The translations under genes were made by a program, and so were the position numbers. The notes beneath the pieces were generated by a model. That model was not told the DNA's origin, did not search any database, and was given only the letters and a program-made list of their open reading frames with translations. Shown piece by piece: positions 24,062 to 26,833 of a DNA stretch of 26,833 nucleotides. Where the stretch lies: positions 1 to 26,833 of the IMG/VR virus record IMGVR_UViG_3300047564_001122; one strand, 5' to 3'. Numbering within the stretch: position 1 is the stretch's first letter; each line of letters opens with the position of its first letter. The stretch is from a virus.

Positions 24062-24251
24062 TGCTCTCCAGTAGGTAATCAAGTTGCAGGCATAGCAGCT
24101 GCACTGTCGCTGCTGTCTTGGTGGCATGCACCAAGGGAGTGAGCTGGCCATCAGCGAGCTTGTAGGCGGCTGCCGACTGCTGGGCCCGGGATAGCTCCCG
24201 GGCTTGCTGCAGCAGCTCACGCGCACCGCTCAGGGCGTCGTGAAGAGTCAT
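24054..24251 (-). CDS. 65-residue helical hypothetical protein
   Basis: The protein is almost wholly helical (MTLHDALSGARELLQQAREL ... ATVQLLCLQLDYLLESNG), probably a helical hairpin, with no membrane segment. The start overlaps the stop of the SSB-like gene by one base (TGATG) and its own stop overlaps the next ATG by 8 bases. Close coupling with the ssDNA-binding protein suggests a role in the same early module. Not recognised. Confidence 0.62.
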   Translation of the reverse strand: MTLHDALSGARELLQQARELSRAQQSAAAYKLADGQLTPLVHATKTAATVQLLCLQLDYLLESNG

Positions 24252-24829
24252 CAGAACGGCGGCTCCTCATCACCGAACTCATCAACAAACTCATCGGCCT
24301 TGGCAACGGCATAACCTTCCTGCTCGTCAAAGCCGTCCACACCGTCATCAATGATGTACGGCACGAAGTGGACCACTTGGGCAGCGGTGATGATCAGGCT
24401 GATGCCGCAACCTTCAGGGCGATCCCACGGGTAGACCTTGAAGGCAACGATCAGCTTCGAGCCGTTGCCGATGGCAGCGCCATCCCATGGCTGCTTTTTG
24501 GCGTCCAGGATCTTGGGCCCTGGCGCCGTGCTGCCGTCGCGGTTGGTCAGCTGCTGCGCCTTGAACTTGGCGATCAGCAGGTTGGGATCATTCTTGTCAG
24601 GCTTGAGAGGAAACCCCTTGTCACTGCGGCGCTTCTTGGTACCGTGCTCCGCGGTGAACACCTCCTCGAGCTTGGCCTGAAATGCTGCCGTCTTGGGATC
24701 GCTGGTGGGCAGCACCAGATCGACCGACCATGCCAGCGGCTTGTCAGGGTCCATCTGCTGCCGGGGCTCCACCAGGTACGCCCAACGGGCCAGCGCAAGC
24801 GGTGAATACAGGATCTTGGATTCAGTCAT
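24251..24829 (-). CDS. Single-stranded DNA-binding protein (gp2.5/DUF2815-like)
   Basis: From ATG 24829 the protein has 192 residues. It begins with a beta-strand region (SKILYSPLALARWAYLVEP), has a Lys-rich middle (KKRRSDKGFPLKPDKNDPNL), then IGNGSKLIVAFKVYPWDRP and ISLIITAAQVVHFVPY, an OB-fold-like pattern seen in phage ssDNA-binding proteins. The tail is strongly acidic and ends GDEEPPF, like the C-terminal tip of SSB proteins that recruits partners. I chose 24829 rather than an in-frame ATG at 24871 because it overlaps the preceding stop by 8 bases and gives a family-like start. It would coat ssDNA in replication and recombination. Confidence 0.8.
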   Translation of the reverse strand: MTESKILYSPLALARWAYLVEPRQQMDPDKPLAWSVDLVLPTSDPKTAAFQAKLEEVFTAEHGTKKRRSDKGFPLKPDKNDPNLLIAKFKAQQLTNRDGSTAPGPKILDAKKQPWDGAAIGNGSKLIVAFKVYPWDRPEGCGISLIITAAQVVHFVPYIIDDGVDGFDEQEGYAVAKADEFVDEFGDEEPPF

Positions 24830-25034
24830 CGGAGTTCTCAAAGGGGAAGAGGGGTTGAAGGCCAGCACCAAGCCGCATCAGGTGATGGGCAGCGCCAGAG
24901 ATTGAGAGGCCATGCCGTTCGGTCAATGACTGGATGGCAGCCCATACATCAGGTCGCACGCAGGACTGCAGGTAATGACGACCTGGGGACCGGCGCGAGC
25001 CATAGGGCACGGCTTGCTTTTTGCTGTCAGTCAT
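24822..25034 (-). CDS. 70-residue ribbon-helix-helix-like small protein
   Basis: After a basic N-terminus (MTDSKKQAVPYGSRRSPGRH), residues about 25-58 read as a strand and two helices (VRPDVWAAIQSLTERHG, then LSISGAAHHLMRLGAG), which fits an Arc/CopG ribbon-helix-helix fold. Such proteins bind DNA as dimers and regulate nearby genes. The match is by shape, not clear sequence identity. It overlaps the SSB-like gene by 8 bases and follows the possible annealing-protein gene by 28 bases. Confidence 0.6.
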   Translation of the reverse strand: MTDSKKQAVPYGSRRSPGRHYLQSCVRPDVWAAIQSLTERHGLSISGAAHHLMRLGAGLQPLFPFENSDD

Positions 25035-25062
25035 CAGCAGGTGATGGCAGAGTGATCAGCGG

Positions 25063-25782
25063 TCATGCCGCCACTCCCTGGAGCTCCAGCTCATCCAGGA
25101 ATGCCTGAACGAATTGCTGATGCTGCACCTGGGTGATGAATCCCGAGATGGTGCGAGCCTCGCGGTCGATATTGAAGTGATTGCGGAACTCGATCGTGAA
25201 CGACTTGCGGGCATCAGGGCTCATCGCCTTGATCACCGCAATGCAGGTATCGCGATCAGCAGCAGACAGCAGCTGCAGGTTCTCAGGCAGCACTTCGGTG
25301 TCGGGTGATCCCTCGCCAATCAGATCAGCTGGTGCCTCGTCGGGTTCGGCAATGGGGTCAGGCGCTGCAACTTCAGGCTCCGGCTGGGGCTTGGCTGCTG
25401 CCTTGGGCGTAGGCGGTATGACGGTGGGTTGCGGCTGCGCAGTAGCAGCTGATACGGCAACGCGAATGCCCAGCAGGTTGGCCAGCAGCTGACCGGTCAG
25501 CAGCTCATTGGCATCCTCGGTAGGAACCGTTGAGCTGTGGTCCCAGCCGCTGCGATGCAGCAACCGAACGGTCAGGTCGTCGTGGCTCACCTCCATCGAC
25601 CAGGCAAAGCCCAGCTTGTAGGCGGGCTCCATTGCAGTCACGACATCGTTGATGTCGAAGCTGGCAGCCATCGGCGCAGTCGCCTGAAAGGCTGCGAGGT
25701 CGGCAGCCATGGATCCGTAGGCAGCGATCCATGAGGTGGGATCGGCGGCGCCGCCCCCGAGGACGGCGGGTGGTTGGGGCAT
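25063..25782 (-). CDS. Hypothetical early protein, possible ERF-like annealing protein
   Basis: The 239-residue protein has an N-terminal part (about 40-105) with DINDVVTAMEPAYKLGF, then LTVRLLHRSGWDHSSTVP. The order resembles ERF-family ssDNA annealing proteins, where a strand-helix region ends in a Leu-x-His-x-Ser-Gly motif followed by Ser-Ser-Thr-Leu-Pro-type sequence. A Pro/Ala/Glu linker (about 115-160) leads to a helical C-terminal domain (about 165-239; SAADRDTCIAVIKAMSPDA) not recognised. It is the first gene of the leftward operon and is followed by an SSB-like protein, a common pairing. ERF assignment is weak; start at ATG 25782 lacks a clear ribosome site. Confidence 0.6.
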   Translation of the reverse strand: MPQPPAVLGGGAADPTSWIAAYGSMAADLAAFQATAPMAASFDINDVVTAMEPAYKLGFAWSMEVSHDDLTVRLLHRSGWDHSSTVPTEDANELLTGQLLANLLGIRVAVSAATAQPQPTVIPPTPKAAAKPQPEPEVAAPDPIAEPDEAPADLIGEGSPDTEVLPENLQLLSAADRDTCIAVIKAMSPDARKSFTIEFRNHFNIDREARTISGFITQVQHQQFVQAFLDELELQGVAA

Positions 25783-25803
25783 AGAGGGCTAGTGCTGCGC
25801 AGC

Positions 25804-25835
25804 CCTTAGCGGCTGCTGAGACGCACCTTAGCGGC
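25804..25835. promoter_or_regulatory. Two direct repeats CCTTAGCGGC, 22 bases apart, probable operators
   Basis: CCTTAGCGGC is at 25804-25813 and 25826-25835, two helical turns apart, 22-53 bases upstream of the first gene of the leftward operon. TTAGCGGCTGCTGAG (25806-25820) is an imperfect version of the TTAGC-N4-GCTAAG palindrome found in front of the XRE gene. A TGCTGCGCA 9-mer flanks them at 25793-25801 and 25839-25847. This is likely where the regulator controls the early operon. The rest of 25783-25941 has no gene; no clear -10 was found. Confidence 0.5.
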
Positions 25836-25941
25836 ATCTGCTGCGCAAGCGCAACCCGGCTCACCTAATGCGCAGTCACAGCACCGTGCTGGGATTTCAG
25901 CCAACTGTCCTGCCCCATGGGCCCTTGCAGCCCTGCGACGG

Positions 25942-26643
25942 TTAGTTTCTTTCCAATGGCAGGTCTTGCAATTTCCATTGCTGTAATGCTTTGGCAGGCA
26001 ACCAGCCGTTTTCCCATGTCGCCTTCAGTTCCGCTGCGTCATACAGCGCATCGGCTACCAGCAGCTGCGTCAGCCGCCGCCGGTGTTCCTTTGGGATGTG
26101 GCGCCCCAGGGCAGCAAGCGCTTCACCTGGATCCAGGTCGTGGGTGAGCAGCGCATCCTTCCATTCCTTGCGCCACTGCTCTGACAGCTGACGTGCTTGC
26201 TCTTCGGTGATCCGCGGCACTGGTTCAGGCTCCGGGCTGGCCAGTTCCTCTGGCACCGCCAGTAGGCCCACGGAGCAGGACCAGAACTCAGTGGGTCCCC
26301 ACGGCTTGCCGTTGCTGTACGCAATGGGCTTGGACAGCTCCAGCTGATCCATCAGCCCCCTGGAGCGCACGGTGCCCCAGTCCTGATCGGCAACACGGCA
26401 GTTGAGCTCGGCCAGGTGGAAGAGGGTTGCCGGTGTCAGGTTGCCCTGCTTGCCGTGCTCGATGTTGGAGAGGTTGCCCGGCGCGATCGCCTTAAAGCCG
26501 GCCTCCTTGCCCCATTGCGAGGCTGTGTACTGGGTCCAGCCATTGCGGATCCTCCAGTTGCGGAGCATGCCGCCGAAGCGTCGCAGGGCATCGTCGCGCT
26601 GTGCTGCGTACTGCGCAGCAGATGGTGGTCTTGGTGTTGCCAC
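25942..26643 (-). CDS. XRE-type helix-turn-helix regulator, repressor candidate
   Basis: The 233-residue protein starts at GTG 26643. Residues about 20-75 are an XRE/HTH_3-like domain: FGGMLRNWRIRNGWTQYTAS, then AIAPGNLSNIEHGKQGNLTP, with the recognition helix around APGNLSNIE and an insertion lengthening the usual domain. Residues about 105-150 are Pro/Glu-rich, and 150-233 are helical (EEQARQLSEQWRKEWKDALL). No LexA/CI-type S24 Ser-Lys protease is visible, so RecA-induced self-cleavage is not expected. A palindrome overlaps its probable promoter, suggesting autoregulation. It is separated by 159 bases from the leftward operon. A cyanobacterial phage repressor is the best guess. Confidence 0.82.
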   Translation of the reverse strand: MATPRPPSAAQYAAQRDDALRRFGGMLRNWRIRNGWTQYTASQWGKEAGFKAIAPGNLSNIEHGKQGNLTPATLFHLAELNCRVADQDWGTVRSRGLMDQLELSKPIAYSNGKPWGPTEFWSCSVGLLAVPEELASPEPEPVPRITEEQARQLSEQWRKEWKDALLTHDLDPGEALAALGRHIPKEHRRRLTQLLVADALYDAAELKATWENGWLPAKALQQWKLQDLPLERN

Positions 26644-26661
26644 TGTCCAATCGGAACACTG

Positions 26662-26699
26662 TTAGCTGACGCTAAGACGGAATCGGGCGGACGAGTCAA
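26662..26699 (-). promoter_or_regulatory. Promoter/operator region of the XRE gene
   Basis: On the - strand TTGACT (26699-26694) is a good -35 element. The -10 region, 17-19 bases on, is weak (CTTAGC or TAGCGT), but it is covered by the palindrome TTAGC-TGAC-GCTAA (26662-26675). Transcription would begin about 20 bases before the GTG. The overlap of palindrome and -10 is what an autorepressor site looks like. The remainder of the window to 26833 holds no recognised gene. Confidence 0.4.
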
Positions 26700-26734
26700 C
26701 CCCGGGCCGTACCTCGTTTCAACCTCGTCGCTGC

Positions 26735-26764
26735 CATCCGAAATGCGCTGCATCGCAGCGGATG
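26735..26764. repeat. Inverted repeat at right edge
   Basis: CGCTGC (26746-26751) and GCAGCG (26755-26760) form a 6-bp stem with an ATC loop; CATCC (26735-26739) and GGATG (26760-26764) add an outer arm with an unpaired internal stretch. No T-tract follows on either strand, so a terminator is unlikely. Function unknown; it could be another protein-binding site or chance. Confidence 0.3.
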
Positions 26765-26833
26765 CAGTCCCGTAACGCCCTGTGTCGCGGGTGGTGTGCC
26801 AGTCGGCTTCCCGCCCATCGGCTTGATCTACCC

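Noticed and set aside
1-26833. Integrase, attachment sites, tRNA genes, CRISPR arrays, insertion sequences
   Set aside because: None recognised on either strand, so the window itself does not show whether the phage is integrated; temperate lifestyle rests only on the repressor-like gene.

Overview
This window is a lambda-type siphovirus genome segment, either a free phage or a prophage. It contains a nearly complete late (packaging, head, tail, lysis) block on the + strand and part of an early/regulatory block on the - strand. The host is probably a picocyanobacterium (Synechococcus/Cyanobium type). This rests on a sigma-70 factor whose region 1.2 and 2 sequences look like cyanobacterial group-2 factors, on a small protein resembling the phycobilisome-degradation factor NblA, and on the high-GC codon use. 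The host is inferred from these features and is not read from a marker gene.

Layout, + strand. Positions 94-132 hold three copies of TGTGACA/TGTCACA just before the small terminase, which could be a cosB-like packaging site. Packaging and head genes follow at 145-6537: Nu1-like small terminase, GpA-family large terminase, gpW connector, GpB-type portal, a single-chain prohead protease/major capsid fusion, and a DUF2190 decoration protein. A cassette at 6547-9202 lies between two hairpin terminators and holds a repeat-bearing, glycine-rich adhesin, a companion protein and three small proteins. This is not where lambda carries fibre genes. Connector and tail genes run from 9241 to 20816: gpFII-like, tail terminator, a small 58-residue ORF, tail tube, the G/GT chaperone pair joined by a textbook -1 frameshift signal, a tape measure with an embedded lysozyme domain, homologues of lambda M, L, K, I and J, and a terminal fibre-like protein. 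Lysis genes occupy 20856-22383: two small membrane proteins and a bifunctional GH24 + M15 endolysin. The NblA-like ORF follows at 22583-22909.

Layout, - strand (read right to left). An XRE-type regulator (26643-25942) has a palindromic operator overlapping its likely promoter. Related half-sites occur upstream of a tightly packed seven-gene leftward operon (25782-22783): a possible ERF-like annealing protein, a ribbon-helix-helix-like small protein, a gp2.5/SSB-like protein with an acidic tail, three micro-proteins with start/stop overlaps, and finally the sigma factor. A Cys-rich 60-residue ORF (22559-22377) lies convergent to the endolysin.

How it fits together (inference): the XRE regulator controls the leftward early operon, which makes recombination/ssDNA proteins and, last, a sigma factor that could redirect host polymerase to the rightward late genes. 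The late genes build the virion and lyse the cell, and the NblA-like protein could dismantle the host antenna. No integrase, attachment site, tRNA or CRISPR was seen. No stretch longer than 300 bases lacks a gene.
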